From assembly GCA_019695455.1 (NCBI GenBank), contig JAEUAC010000222.1, positions 1 to 8,570 of the forward strand: DNA of 8,570 nt. Direction: 5' to 3'. Shown here in pieces: positions 1-6,215 of this stretch. The notes under the pieces are model-generated. The model was not told where the DNA came from. It did not search any database and worked only from the letters and a program-made list of their open reading frames with translations. Numbering within the stretch: the stretch's first letter is position 1; the number at the start of each line of letters is the position of its first letter. Made by a program: the position numbers and the translations under genes. This DNA is from Methylorubrum extorquens (lineage in GTDB: Bacteria; Pseudomonadota; Alphaproteobacteria; Rhizobiales; Beijerinckiaceae).

Positions 1-870
1 GGCCTCCGCGCCGCTCTCGACCGCCTTCTCGGCGTCCTCCGGGTCGAGGATGCCCTTCAGGATCAGCTTGCCGCCCCAGCGGTCGCGGATGCGCTTCACG
101 TCGTCCCAGTTCAGCGTCGGGTCGAACTGCTCGGCCGTCCAGGCGGAGAGGGAGGACAGGTCCGTCACGCCCTTCGCGTGGCCCGCGATGTTGCGGAAGG
201 TGCGGCGCTGCGTGCCCAGCATGCCGAGGCACCAGGCGGGCTTGGTGGCGAGGTTGATGAGGTTCGCGAGCGTCGGCTTCGGCGGCGTCGAGAGCCCGTT
301 CTTGATGTCCTTGTGGCGCTGCCCGAGGATCTGCAGGTCGAGGGTCAGGACGAGCGCCGAGCAGCCGGCGGCCTGGGCGCGCCCGATCAGCCGGTCGATG
401 AAGTCCCGGTCGCGCATCACGTAGAGCTGGAACCAGAACGGCGCCTGCGTCGCCTCCGCCACGTCCTCGATCGAGCAGATCGACATGGTCGACAGCGTGA
501 ACGGCACGCCGGCCTTCGCGGCCGCGCGCGCCGCCAGGATCTCGCCGTCGGCGTGCTGCATGCCCGTGAGCCCCGTCGGCGCGAGCGCCACCGGCATGGC
601 GACGGGCTGGCCGATCATCGTGGAGGCGAGCGTGCGGTTCGTCATGTCGACGGCCACGCGCTGGCGCAGCTTGATGGGCGCGAAATCGTCCGTGTTCGCC
701 CGGTACGTGCCCTCCGTGTAGGAGCCGGAATCCGCATAGTCGTAGAACATGCGCGGCACCCGCCGCTCGGCCATGCGGCGCAGGTCCTCGATGCAGGTCA
801 CGGGGCCGGAGGGCGACAGCACCCGGGCCAGCCGCGACGGCGGGCGGGAGGACGGCATGGTGGTGGACAT
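1..870 (-). CDS. lldD: FMN-dependent L-lactate dehydrogenase / alpha-hydroxy-acid dehydrogenase (partial, C-terminus off left edge)
   Basis: Predicted flavoenzyme oxidising L-lactate (or a related 2-hydroxy acid) to the 2-keto acid, passing electrons to the respiratory chain or oxygen. The 290 visible residues cover most of a family that usually has about 380-400. Family landmarks appear in order: the N-terminal YDYADSGS segment (residues 43-50), ALAPTG near 95-100 in the FMN-binding barrel, LSTMS at 126-130, FQLY at 147-150, LTLD at 175-178, GQRHKDIKNG at 183-192, and LKGI at 271-274, whose Lys272 matches the conserved active-site lysine. The catalytic His-Gly-Gly-Arg segment should lie just beyond the edge. 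The start at 870 is preceded by GAGGAA (881-886) with a 10-nt gap; Met5 is a less likely start. The usual glycines of the first motif are partly replaced (SGS). Substrate cannot be fixed from the sequence, so mandelate, glycolate or another 2-hydroxy acid remains possible. Transcription runs out of the window, away from the other genes. Confidence 0.88.
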   Translation of the reverse strand, partial: MSTTMPSSRPPSRLARVLSPSGPVTCIEDLRRMAERRVPRMFYDYADSGSYTEGTYRANTDDFAPIKLRQRVAVDMTNRTLASTMIGQPVAMPVALAPTGLTGMQHADGEILAARAAAKAGVPFTLSTMSICSIEDVAEATQAPFWFQLYVMRDRDFIDRLIGRAQAAGCSALVLTLDLQILGQRHKDIKNGLSTPPKPTLANLINLATKPAWCLGMLGTQRRTFRNIAGHAKGVTDLSSLSAWTAEQFDPTLNWDDVKRIRDRWGGKLILKGILDPEDAEKAVESGAEA

Positions 871-971
871 GGCAGGGCGCTTCCTCGCTGTTCCACCCTT
901 CTTACGCGAGGCGCGCGGCGGATAAAGGGGGAGGGCCTTGACCCTCGTCTTGATGTCGCTGCGTTTATTCC

Positions 972-1201
972 GTGACGATCACGTTCGATCCGGCCAAGCG
1001 TGCCGCGACGCCGGCGGCGCGGAATCTGGATTTCGCCGCGGCAGAGACCGTCTTCGCCGGCCGAAGCTCGACCGGCCGAAGCGTCAGGTCACGATCCGGC
1101 TCGATCCCGACGTGCTCGACGGCCTGCGATCGACCGGCCCGGGCTGGCAGGGCCGCGTCAACGAGGCCCTCGAGAAATGGCTGCGCGCCCGGTCGGGCTG
1201 A
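972..1201 (+). pseudogene. Decayed brnTA toxin-antitoxin locus: BrnT N-terminus joined out of frame to BrnA C-terminus
   Basis: From a GTG at 972 the reading frame gives MTITFDPAKRAATPAARN and continues to TVFAG near 1060. This resembles the start of BrnT ribonuclease toxins, with an early FDPAKxxxN motif followed by the F..A..VF segment. After about 1058 that frame turns into arginine/serine-rich nonsense. The -1 frame then reads RPKLDRPKRQVTIRLDPDVL, followed by GPGWQGRVNEALEKWL, and stops at 1201. This is the typical BrnA antitoxin C-terminus (ribbon-helix-helix DNA-binding part, with the RPK..PK and VT.RLD.DV motifs). Intact BrnT and BrnA are each roughly 80-100 residues, so an estimated 300 bp is missing across their border. 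No good ribosome site precedes 972. The BrnA-frame open stretch back to TTG 938 encodes nothing BrnA-like before the junction. I infer a deletion remnant with no intact toxin. A small BrnA-like repressor fragment made from an internal start is less likely. It ends 4 nt before the converging metC stop. Confidence 0.72.
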
Positions 1202-1205
1202 GGCG

Positions 1206-2393
1206 TCAGGTCGTCGCCCGCAGGCGGGCGAAGCCGGCGTCGAGGTCGCGCTTCAGGTCGTCGAGGTCCTCCAGGCCGATGTGGAAGCGCAGGGCCGGGC
1301 CCTCGGCCTCCCAGCGCGTCACCGTCCGGTAGGCGCTCGGGTCGAAGGGCAGGACCAGGCTCTCGAACCCGCCCCAGGACGCGCCGATGCCGAAGAGCTC
1401 CAGCCCGTCGACCATCGCGGCGAGGGCGGCCGGGCTCGCCGCCTTCAGGACGATCGAGAACAGGCCCGACGCGCCCTTGAAGTCGCGCCGCCAGAGCGCG
1501 TGGCCCGGGTCGCTCGGGAGCGCCGGGTGCAGCACGCGCGCGACCTCCGGGCGGTCGGCGAACCAGCGCGCCATCTCGATGGCCTGCGCCTCGTGCTCGC
1601 GCAGGCGCAGGCGCATGGTGCGCAGGCCCCGCAGCCCGAGGAAGCAATCCTCCGGGCCGGCCAGGATGGAGAGCTGGTTGTAGGTCTCGCGGAGCCGCTT
1701 GGCCCATGCGGCGTTCGCCGACGTCAGGCCCAGCAGGAGGTCCGACCCGCCCGACAGGTACTTCGTGCCCGCCTCGATCGCGAGGTCGACGCCGCGCTCG
1801 TGCGGCGGGAACAGGAGCGGCGTCGCCCAGGTGTTGTCCATGAGCACGCACGCGCCCCAGGCATGGGCGGCCTCCGCGATGGCCGGGACGTCCTGCATCT
1901 CGAAGGTCTGGGAGCCCGGCGCCTCCGTGAACACGGCCTTCGTGTTCGGCCGGAACAGGTCGCGGATTCCGGCGCCGACCAGCGGGTCGTAGTAGGTCGT
2001 CTCGACGCCGAACCGGGCGAGGAAGCCGTCGCAGAAGATGCGGGTCGGCCGGTAGACCGAATCCGGCACGAGGAGGTGCGAGCCGGCCTCGCAGCAGGTG
2101 AGCAGCGCGACCGTCACGGCCGCGAGGCCCGACGGCGACAGCACCGTGTCGGCGGCGCCCGAGAGGCCCGACCAGGCCCGCTCCAGGCTCTCGCGCGTCG
2201 GCGTGCCCTGGGTGCCGTAGGTGTAGCGGCCCTTGCGGGCGTTGAAGGTCTCGGTGTCGGGGTAGAGCACCGTCGACCCGCGATAGATCGGCGTGTTGAC
2301 GAAGCCGTGCTGCTCCGACGGATCGCGCCCGAGATGCACGAGGCGCGTGCGTTCGCCGAAGCGGTCGAGGTCGGGAGGCTGGTGTCGGGACAT
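1206..2393 (-). CDS. metC: Cystathionine beta-lyase-type PLP enzyme
   Basis: Cytoplasmic pyridoxal-phosphate enzyme of the Cys/Met metabolism family. MetC cleaves cystathionine to homocysteine, pyruvate and ammonia. At 395 residues it has the normal family length. Visible landmarks: NTPIYRGST at 33-41, YTYGTQGTPT at 57-66 (cofactor-phosphate tyrosine from the partner subunit), LSPSGLAA at 85-92, MDNTWATP at 185-192 with Asp186 expected to bind the pyridine nitrogen, EAGTKYLSGGSDLLLG at 207-222 with Lys211 as the PLP Schiff-base lysine, and RFHIGLED at 369-376 with the substrate-carboxylate arginine. The frame stays open far upstream, but the start at 2393 (MSRHQPPDLDRFGERTRLVH) is where family similarity begins; the upstream residues look like translated control DNA. 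No clear Shine-Dalgarno precedes it. Cystathionine gamma-synthase or gamma-lyase belongs to the same fold family, but the GG.SDLLLG context favours MetC. It diverges from aapJ, an arrangement I recall from other rhizobia-like genomes. Confidence 0.87.
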   Translation of the reverse strand: MSRHQPPDLDRFGERTRLVHLGRDPSEQHGFVNTPIYRGSTVLYPDTETFNARKGRYTYGTQGTPTRESLERAWSGLSGAADTVLSPSGLAAVTVALLTCCEAGSHLLVPDSVYRPTRIFCDGFLARFGVETTYYDPLVGAGIRDLFRPNTKAVFTEAPGSQTFEMQDVPAIAEAAHAWGACVLMDNTWATPLLFPPHERGVDLAIEAGTKYLSGGSDLLLGLTSANAAWAKRLRETYNQLSILAGPEDCFLGLRGLRTMRLRLREHEAQAIEMARWFADRPEVARVLHPALPSDPGHALWRRDFKGASGLFSIVLKAASPAALAAMVDGLELFGIGASWGGFESLVLPFDPSAYRTVTRWEAEGPALRFHIGLEDLDDLKRDLDAGFARLRATT

Positions 2394-2417
2394 GCGGTCG
2401 GGCTCGCGAGGACGGCC

Positions 2418-2447
2418 TTTTGAGCCGCCCGCGACGCCCCGCGTCAA
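2418..2447 (-). promoter_or_regulatory. Candidate sigma-70-type promoter for metC
   Basis: On the minus strand TTGACG (2447-2442) is followed after 17-18 nt by CTCAAA or TCAAAA (2424-2418), about 25 nt before the metC ATG. The -35 match is good and the -10 match is weak, as is common in GC-rich alphaproteobacteria. The -35 falls inside the first copy of the tandem repeat at 2433-2467. The second copy carries G instead of A and so lacks TTGAC. This is inference from motif and position only. Confidence 0.33.
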
Positions 2448-2467
2448 GCGGACGCCCGCGTCGAGCG
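2433..2467. repeat. Tandem imperfect repeat, each unit a GACGC/GCGTC palindrome
   Basis: Two adjacent units, 2433-2450 (GACGCCCCGCGTCAAGCG) and 2451-2467 (GACGCCCGCGTCGAGCG), differ by one inserted C and one A/G change. Each contains the inverted repeat GACGC-N3-GCGTC or GACGC-N2-GCGTC. They lie 40-74 nt upstream of metC and about 150 nt upstream of aapJ, over the candidate metC -35. Two palindromic half-turn-spaced units would suit a dimeric regulator, but no known operator consensus was recognised. A chance duplication in GC-rich DNA is the alternative. Confidence 0.6.
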
Positions 2468-2487
2468 AAGGTCGCATGGCGCTCGAC
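2460..2487. promoter_or_regulatory. 8-bp perfect inverted repeat abutting the candidate aap -35
   Basis: GTCGAGCG (2460-2467) and CGCTCGAC (2480-2487) are exact reverse complements separated by 12 nt. The arm centres are 20 bp apart, close to two helical turns. The right arm ends at the base before TTGACC (2488-2493), and the left arm overlaps the end of the second tandem repeat. The position fits an operator acting on the aapJ promoter. No regulator is identified. Confidence 0.4.
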
Positions 2488-2516
2488 TTGACCGGGGCGT
2501 GTTTGTCGCTTTCGAT
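2488..2516 (+). promoter_or_regulatory. Candidate promoter for the aapJQMP operon
   Basis: TTGACC (2488-2493) is followed by a 17-nt spacer and TTCGAT (2511-2516). The -35 is good and the -10 keeps only the first T and final AT of the consensus. Transcription would start near 2523 and give a leader of roughly 100 nt before aapJ. A short GGGAC/GTCCC stem (2533-2537 with 2545-2549) would lie early in that leader. This is inference from motif and position only. Confidence 0.33.
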
Positions 2517-2619
2517 GGCATCAATGCTGCTAGGGACCGGACCTGTCCCGGACGGCGCGCCGACTTGTCGCCATGCGGCGGCCAGGAACAAGGCACAGAA
2601 GAGTGGAGAACAACCCGAC

Positions 2620-3654
2620 ATGAAGAAGACCATCGCGACGCTCGCCGTCGGGCTCGGCGTGGCGCTCGCCGGCGCGACCCTGGGCGCCGGCTCCGCCTCC
2701 GCCCAGGCGACGCTCGCCAACGTGAAGCAGAAGGGCTTCCTGCAATGCGGCGCCAATACCGGCCTCGCCGGGTTCGGCGTGCCGGACGCGCAGGGCAACT
2801 GGTCCGGCTTCGACGTCGATTACTGCCGGGCGGTCGCGGCCGCCGTCTTCGGCGACCCGACCAAGGTCCGGTTCACGCCGCTCGCCGCCAAGGACCGCTT
2901 CACGGCGCTCCAGTCGGGCGAGGTCGACGTCCTCATCCGCAACACGACCGTCACCATGTCCCGCGACACGGCGCTCGGCCTGCACTTCACGGGCGTCAAC
3001 TACTACGACGGCCAGGGCTTCATGGTCCGCAAGAAGCTCGGCGTGTCCTCGGCCAAGGAGCTGAACGGCGCCTCCATCTGCACGCAGCAGGGCACCACGA
3101 CCGAGCTGAACCTCGCCGACTACTTCCGCGCCAACAACATGAAGTACGAGGTCGTGGCCTTCGCCTCCTCGGACGAGACCTTCAAGGCCTACGACAGCGG
3201 CCGCTGCGACGCCTTCACGACCGACGCCTCCGGCCTCTACGCCGAGCGCCTGCGCGCCTCCGCGCCGGACGACCACATCGTCCTGCCCGAGGTGATCTCG
3301 AAGGAGCCGCTCGGACCGGGCGTCCGCAAGGGCGACGGCCAGTGGGCGGACATCGTGACCTGGGTCGGCTACGCGCTCGTCAACGCCGAGGAGCTCGGCG
3401 TCACGAAGGCGAACGTCGACCAGATGATGAAGTCCGACAACCCCGAGGTGAAGCGTCTCCTCGGCGTCGAGGGCTCCTTCGGGGAAGGCATCGGCCTCAC
3501 CAAGGACTGGGCCGCCAGGATCGTGAAGGGCGTCGGCAATTACGGCGAGATCTTCGAGCGCAACATCGGCGAAGGGTCCCGCCTCAAGATCAAGCGCGGC
3601 CTGAACGCGCTCTGGTCGAAGGGCGGCCTGCAATACGGCATGCCGATCCGCTGA
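2620..3654 (+). CDS. aapJ: General L-amino acid ABC transporter, periplasmic binding protein AapJ
   Basis: The 344-residue solute-binding protein captures L-amino acids in the periplasm and delivers them to the AapQM channel. It belongs to the family-3 polar amino acid binding proteins and has the length usual for AapJ. The N-terminus is a clear Sec signal peptide: KK at 2-3, a hydrophobic core to about 22, and an ASA|QA cleavage site after residue 28. The mature part shows the family signature around GFDVDYCRAVAAAVFGD (63-79), the ligand-pocket stretch IRNTTVTMSRD (106-116), and the second-lobe segments TQQGTTTELN (155-164) and TTDASGL (200-206). Four cysteines (43, 69, 154, 196) could form two disulfides. 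The chosen ATG has GGAG at 2605-2608, 11 nt upstream; the frame is open further upstream but that part is not protein-like. It is first in aapJQMP, and hairpins follow it. In characterised rhizobia the complex has broad amino acid specificity; the exact range here is unknown. Confidence 0.95.
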   Translation: MKKTIATLAVGLGVALAGATLGAGSASAQATLANVKQKGFLQCGANTGLAGFGVPDAQGNWSGFDVDYCRAVAAAVFGDPTKVRFTPLAAKDRFTALQSGEVDVLIRNTTVTMSRDTALGLHFTGVNYYDGQGFMVRKKLGVSSAKELNGASICTQQGTTTELNLADYFRANNMKYEVVAFASSDETFKAYDSGRCDAFTTDASGLYAERLRASAPDDHIVLPEVISKEPLGPGVRKGDGQWADIVTWVGYALVNAEELGVTKANVDQMMKSDNPEVKRLLGVEGSFGEGIGLTKDWAARIVKGVGNYGEIFERNIGEGSRLKIKRGLNALWSKGGLQYGMPIR

Positions 3655-3661
3655 TCCCGGC

Positions 3662-3680
3662 GGGGCCCGCAACGGGCCCC
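3662..3680 (+). other. Intercistronic hairpin 1 (8-bp stem, 3-nt loop)
   Basis: GGGGCCCG (3662-3669) pairs perfectly with CGGGCCCC (3673-3680) around a CAA loop, starting 8 nt after the aapJ stop. It is all G-C and so very stable, but no T-run follows, so it is not a standard intrinsic terminator. It is well placed to block 3' exonucleases and protect aapJ mRNA, or to cause partial termination. Confidence 0.6.
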
Positions 3681-3693
3681 CAAGGCTCCGGCG

Positions 3694-3721
3694 GGTCGGG
3701 CCCGCGGGTCCGGTCCCGACC
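3694..3721 (+). other. Intercistronic hairpin 2 (7-bp stem)
   Basis: GGTCGGG (3694-3700) pairs with CCCGACC (3715-3721), leaving a 14-nt loop that itself holds a self-complementary CCGCGG. Alternative pairings with the flanking GGTCC and GGGCCC stretches are possible, so the exact fold is uncertain. Confidence 0.4.
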
Positions 3722-3745
3722 GGTCCGGGCCCGTCCCGCGCATCA

Positions 3746-3777
3746 CCGGCCCGGCCCTTGCTTGAGGACCGGGCCGG
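3746..3777 (+). other. Intercistronic hairpin 3 (9-bp stem)
   Basis: CCGGCCCGG (3746-3754) is the exact reverse complement of CCGGGCCGG (3769-3777). After one C/A mismatch the stem resumes with CCT (3756-3758) and AGG (3765-3767), leaving a 6-nt loop. No T-run follows. It completes a three-hairpin series in the 186-nt gap between aapJ and aapQ. Confidence 0.55.
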
Positions 3778-3829
3778 ATCGTCGAAGTCTCCGGATCCCC
3801 GCCTGTCCGGGCCGTCCAGGTCTCCGGTT

Positions 3830-3833
3830 GGAG
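3830..3833 (+). promoter_or_regulatory. Ribosome binding site of aapQ
   Basis: GGAG lies 7 nt before the GTG at 3841 and supports that start. It is downstream of the third hairpin, so translation of aapQ would not require that stem to melt. Confidence 0.65.
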
Positions 3834-3840
3834 TTCGCCC

Positions 3841-5037
3841 GTGTCGACCATCGCCTCGCGACCGCCGGCCAAGGCGTCGCTCGTCAACGACCCGAAGGTC
3901 CGCGGCATCGTCTACCAGGTCGTGCTGGTCGCCGTGCTGGTCGCCCTGGTCTGGGCCGCGGCCACGAACGCGATCGACAACCTGCGGGCGGCCAAGATCG
4001 CCTCCGGCTTCGGCTTCCTCGAATCCACCTCCGGCTTCGACATCGGCCAGACGCTGATCCCCTATTCGGCGACCTCGACCTACGGCCGCGCCTTCCTGGT
4101 CGGGCTCCTCAACACGCTCCTCGTCGCCGCCATCGGCATCGTGCTCGCGACCTTCCTCGGCTTCGTCGTCGGCGTCGCCCGGCTGTCCTCGAACTGGATC
4201 GTGGCCCGCGTCGCGACCGTCTACGTCGAGCTGATCCGCAACCTGCCGCTGCTGCTGCAGCTCCTGTTCTGGTACATCGCCGTGCTGCGGGCTCTGCCGG
4301 AGCCGCGCGCCTCGCTGAACGCCGGCATCGGCGTGTTCCTGAACAACCGGGGCCTCTACATGCCCCGTCCGATCGTGGCGCCGGATTCCTGGCTGCTGAT
4401 GGCGTCGCTCGCGATCGGCGTCGTGGCCGCGATCGCCTACTCGGTCCATGCGCGCCGCAAGCAGGCGGCGACGGGCGAGCAATCGCCCACGGGCCGGGCC
4501 GCGCTCGGCTTCGTCGTCGGGCTGCCGCTCCTCGTCTGGCTTCTGCTGGCGCTGCTGGGCACCAACCCGATCAGCTTCGAGCTGCCCCAGCAGACGCGGT
4601 TCAACCTGAACGGCGGGCTCCAGGTCTTCCCCGAATTCGTGGCGCTCACGCTCGGCCTCACGATCTACACGGCGGCCTTCATCGCCGAGATCGTCCGGGC
4701 CGGCATCCTGGCCGTCTCGCGGGGGCAGACGGAGGCGGCGAACGCGCTCGGCCTGCGGTCCGGCCCGACGCTGAAGCTCGTCGTTATCCCGCAGGCGATG
4801 CGCGTGATCATCCCGCCGCTGACGAGCCAGTACCTGAACCTGACCAAGAACTCGTCGCTCGCGGTGGTGATCGGCTATCCGGACCTCGTGCAGGTGTTCA
4901 TGGGCACGGTGCTCAACCAGACCGGCCAGGCCATCGAATGCGTGGCGATCACGATGGCCGTGTACCTGACCATCTCCATCGTGACGGCGACCGTGATGAA
5001 CGACTACAACCGCCGCAAGGCCCTGGTCGAGCGGTGA
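3841..5037 (+). CDS. aapQ: General L-amino acid ABC transporter permease AapQ
   Basis: Inner-membrane permease of 398 residues, one of the two channel subunits of the Aap importer (HisM/GlnP-type family). The length is typical of AapQ, which is much longer than simple ~220-residue amino acid permeases because of an insert between transmembrane helices. Hydrophobic segments lie at about 23-41, 86-114, 122-150, 184-201, 222-240, 266-290, 340-357 and 368-386. The N-terminal part of the permease domain reads YVELIRNLPLLLQLLFW (128-144), and the cytoplasmic EAA loop starts with EAANALGLRS (298-307) and continues to the conserved IPQAMR (316-321). That loop docks on AapP. Translation starts at GTG 3841 with GGAG 7 nt upstream; the protein begins MSTIASRPPAK. 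The stop overlaps the ribosome site of aapM. Placement 186 nt after aapJ, behind three hairpins, would allow more AapJ than permease to be made. Confidence 0.94.
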   Translation: MSTIASRPPAKASLVNDPKVRGIVYQVVLVAVLVALVWAAATNAIDNLRAAKIASGFGFLESTSGFDIGQTLIPYSATSTYGRAFLVGLLNTLLVAAIGIVLATFLGFVVGVARLSSNWIVARVATVYVELIRNLPLLLQLLFWYIAVLRALPEPRASLNAGIGVFLNNRGLYMPRPIVAPDSWLLMASLAIGVVAAIAYSVHARRKQAATGEQSPTGRAALGFVVGLPLLVWLLLALLGTNPISFELPQQTRFNLNGGLQVFPEFVALTLGLTIYTAAFIAEIVRAGILAVSRGQTEAANALGLRSGPTLKLVVIPQAMRVIIPPLTSQYLNLTKNSSLAVVIGYPDLVQVFMGTVLNQTGQAIECVAITMAVYLTISIVTATVMNDYNRRKALVER

Positions 5038-5047
5038 GGTAAGCGCC

Positions 5048-6211
5048 ATGGCCGTCCACTCGCTCACCCCCGGCGCCGACCTCGCCTACGTCCAGGCGCG
5101 CTCGTCGGACCCGCTGCCGCCGCCGAGCCTCGTGCGCGGCCCGATCGCCTGGCTGCGGCAGAACCTGTTCTCCAGCATCCCGAACGCGATCCTGACCTTC
5201 GCGGTCCTGGGCCTGCTCCTCCTGATCATCCCGCCGACGATCCGCTTCCTCCTGATCGACGCCGTCTGGACGGGGGCCGACCGGGCCGCCTGTCGCGAGG
5301 ACATGGCGGGTCGCCCCGTCGGGGCCTGCTGGGCCTTCGTCGTGGACCGCATCGGCTACTTCACCTACGGCGGCTACCCGGTCGAGAGCCGGTGGCGGGT
5401 GGATCTGTGGTTCGCCATGCTGGCCGTCGGCATCGGCTGGATGCTGTGGCTGAAGGCGCCGCGGCGCGACGTCGGCGCGGTCTACTTCTTCGCGATCTTC
5501 CCCGTCGCGTCCTTCGTGCTGCTGACGGGCTGGCAGGCGATCGGCCTGACGCCGGTCGCGACGGCCTTCTGGGGCGGCATCCTGGTCACGCTCGTCGTGT
5601 CCATCGTCGGCATCGTCTTCTCGCTGCCCTTCGGCATCCTGCTGGCGCTCGGCCGGCGCTCCAAGCTGCCGCTCGTCAAGCTCGCCTGCGTCGTGTTCAT
5701 CGAGGTGATCCGCGGCGTGCCGCTCATCACGGTGCTCATCATGGCCAACACCATGCTGCCGCTGTTCCTGCCCGCCGGCGTCTCGGTGGACCGGCTGCTG
5801 CGGCCGCTGATCGGCGTCGCCATCTTCGCCTCCGCCTACATGGCCGAGGTCGTGCGGGGCGGCCTCCAGGCCGTGCCGAAGGGCCAGTACGAGGGCGCGA
5901 TGTCGCTCGGCCTCGGCTACTGGCGCATGATGCTCTTCATCGTGCTGCCGCAGGCGCTGCGGATCGTCATCCCGGGCATCGTCAACACCTTCATCGGCCT
6001 CTTCAAGGACACGAGCCTCGTCTACGTCATCGGCGTGTTCGACCTCATGAAGACGATCGAGGCGGCCCGCATCGACCCGCAATGGGCGGCGCCCACCGTG
6101 TCGAACACGGGCTACGCCTTCGCGGCCTTCTTCTATTTCGTGTGCTGTTTCGGCATGTCGCGCTATTCGCTCATGGTGGAACGCAAGCTCGCAGCGGGAC
6201 AACGGCGGTAA
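5048..6211 (+). CDS. aapM: General L-amino acid ABC transporter permease AapM
   Basis: Inner-membrane permease of 387 residues that partners AapQ to form the amino acid channel. Hydrophobic segments are seen at about 45-63, 119-135, 145-162, 172-200, 211-241, 254-270, 306-330 and 356-372. A loop near 75-116 contains the GACWAFVVDRIGYFTYGGYP stretch, which resembles a segment I recall in AapM proteins (CWAF followed by Y-G-x-Y-P), and sets them apart from ordinary HisQ/HisM permeases. The permease core has FIEVIRGVPLITVL (217-230), and the EAA-type loop runs from EGAMSLGLGYW (282-292) to LPQALR (300-305). The ATG at 5048 follows aapQ by 10 nt with GAGG (5036-5039) 8 nt upstream, overlapping the aapQ stop, so the two are probably translationally coupled. 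Only 4 nt separate its TAA from aapP. Confidence 0.94.
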   Translation: MAVHSLTPGADLAYVQARSSDPLPPPSLVRGPIAWLRQNLFSSIPNAILTFAVLGLLLLIIPPTIRFLLIDAVWTGADRAACREDMAGRPVGACWAFVVDRIGYFTYGGYPVESRWRVDLWFAMLAVGIGWMLWLKAPRRDVGAVYFFAIFPVASFVLLTGWQAIGLTPVATAFWGGILVTLVVSIVGIVFSLPFGILLALGRRSKLPLVKLACVVFIEVIRGVPLITVLIMANTMLPLFLPAGVSVDRLLRPLIGVAIFASAYMAEVVRGGLQAVPKGQYEGAMSLGLGYWRMMLFIVLPQALRIVIPGIVNTFIGLFKDTSLVYVIGVFDLMKTIEAARIDPQWAAPTVSNTGYAFAAFFYFVCCFGMSRYSLMVERKLAAGQRR

Positions 6212-6215
6212 TCAC

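Noticed and set aside
938..969. TTGACC...TTTATT as a promoter for the brnT remnant
   Set aside because: The spacer is 20 nt to TTTATT, or the -10 at 17 nt (GCGTTT) is poor. The match is too weak to list as a feature.
178..975. Plus-strand open frames covering the left-edge gene
   Set aside because: Their sequence is Arg/His/Gly-rich without any domain, and the minus strand encodes a clear flavoenzyme over the same bases.
1057..1082. Direct repeat CCGGCCGAAGC at 1057-1067 and 1072-1082, possibly a recombination scar
   Set aside because: It encodes the RPK..RPK part of the BrnA motif and the period is 15 nt in frame. Ordinary coding repetition explains it, although it lies close to the inferred deletion point.
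938..1201. Intact 87-residue antitoxin from TTG 938
   Set aside because: Only the part after about 1058 is BrnA-like. The earlier part is the out-of-frame reading of the BrnT-like segment, and no ribosome site precedes 938.
2499..5067. Very long open frames on both strands (over 840 codons) across aapJ and aapQ
   Set aside because: They are Arg/Gly/Ala-rich or Asp/Glu/His/Val-rich translations typical of shadow frames in high-GC DNA, and they overlap well-supported transporter genes.
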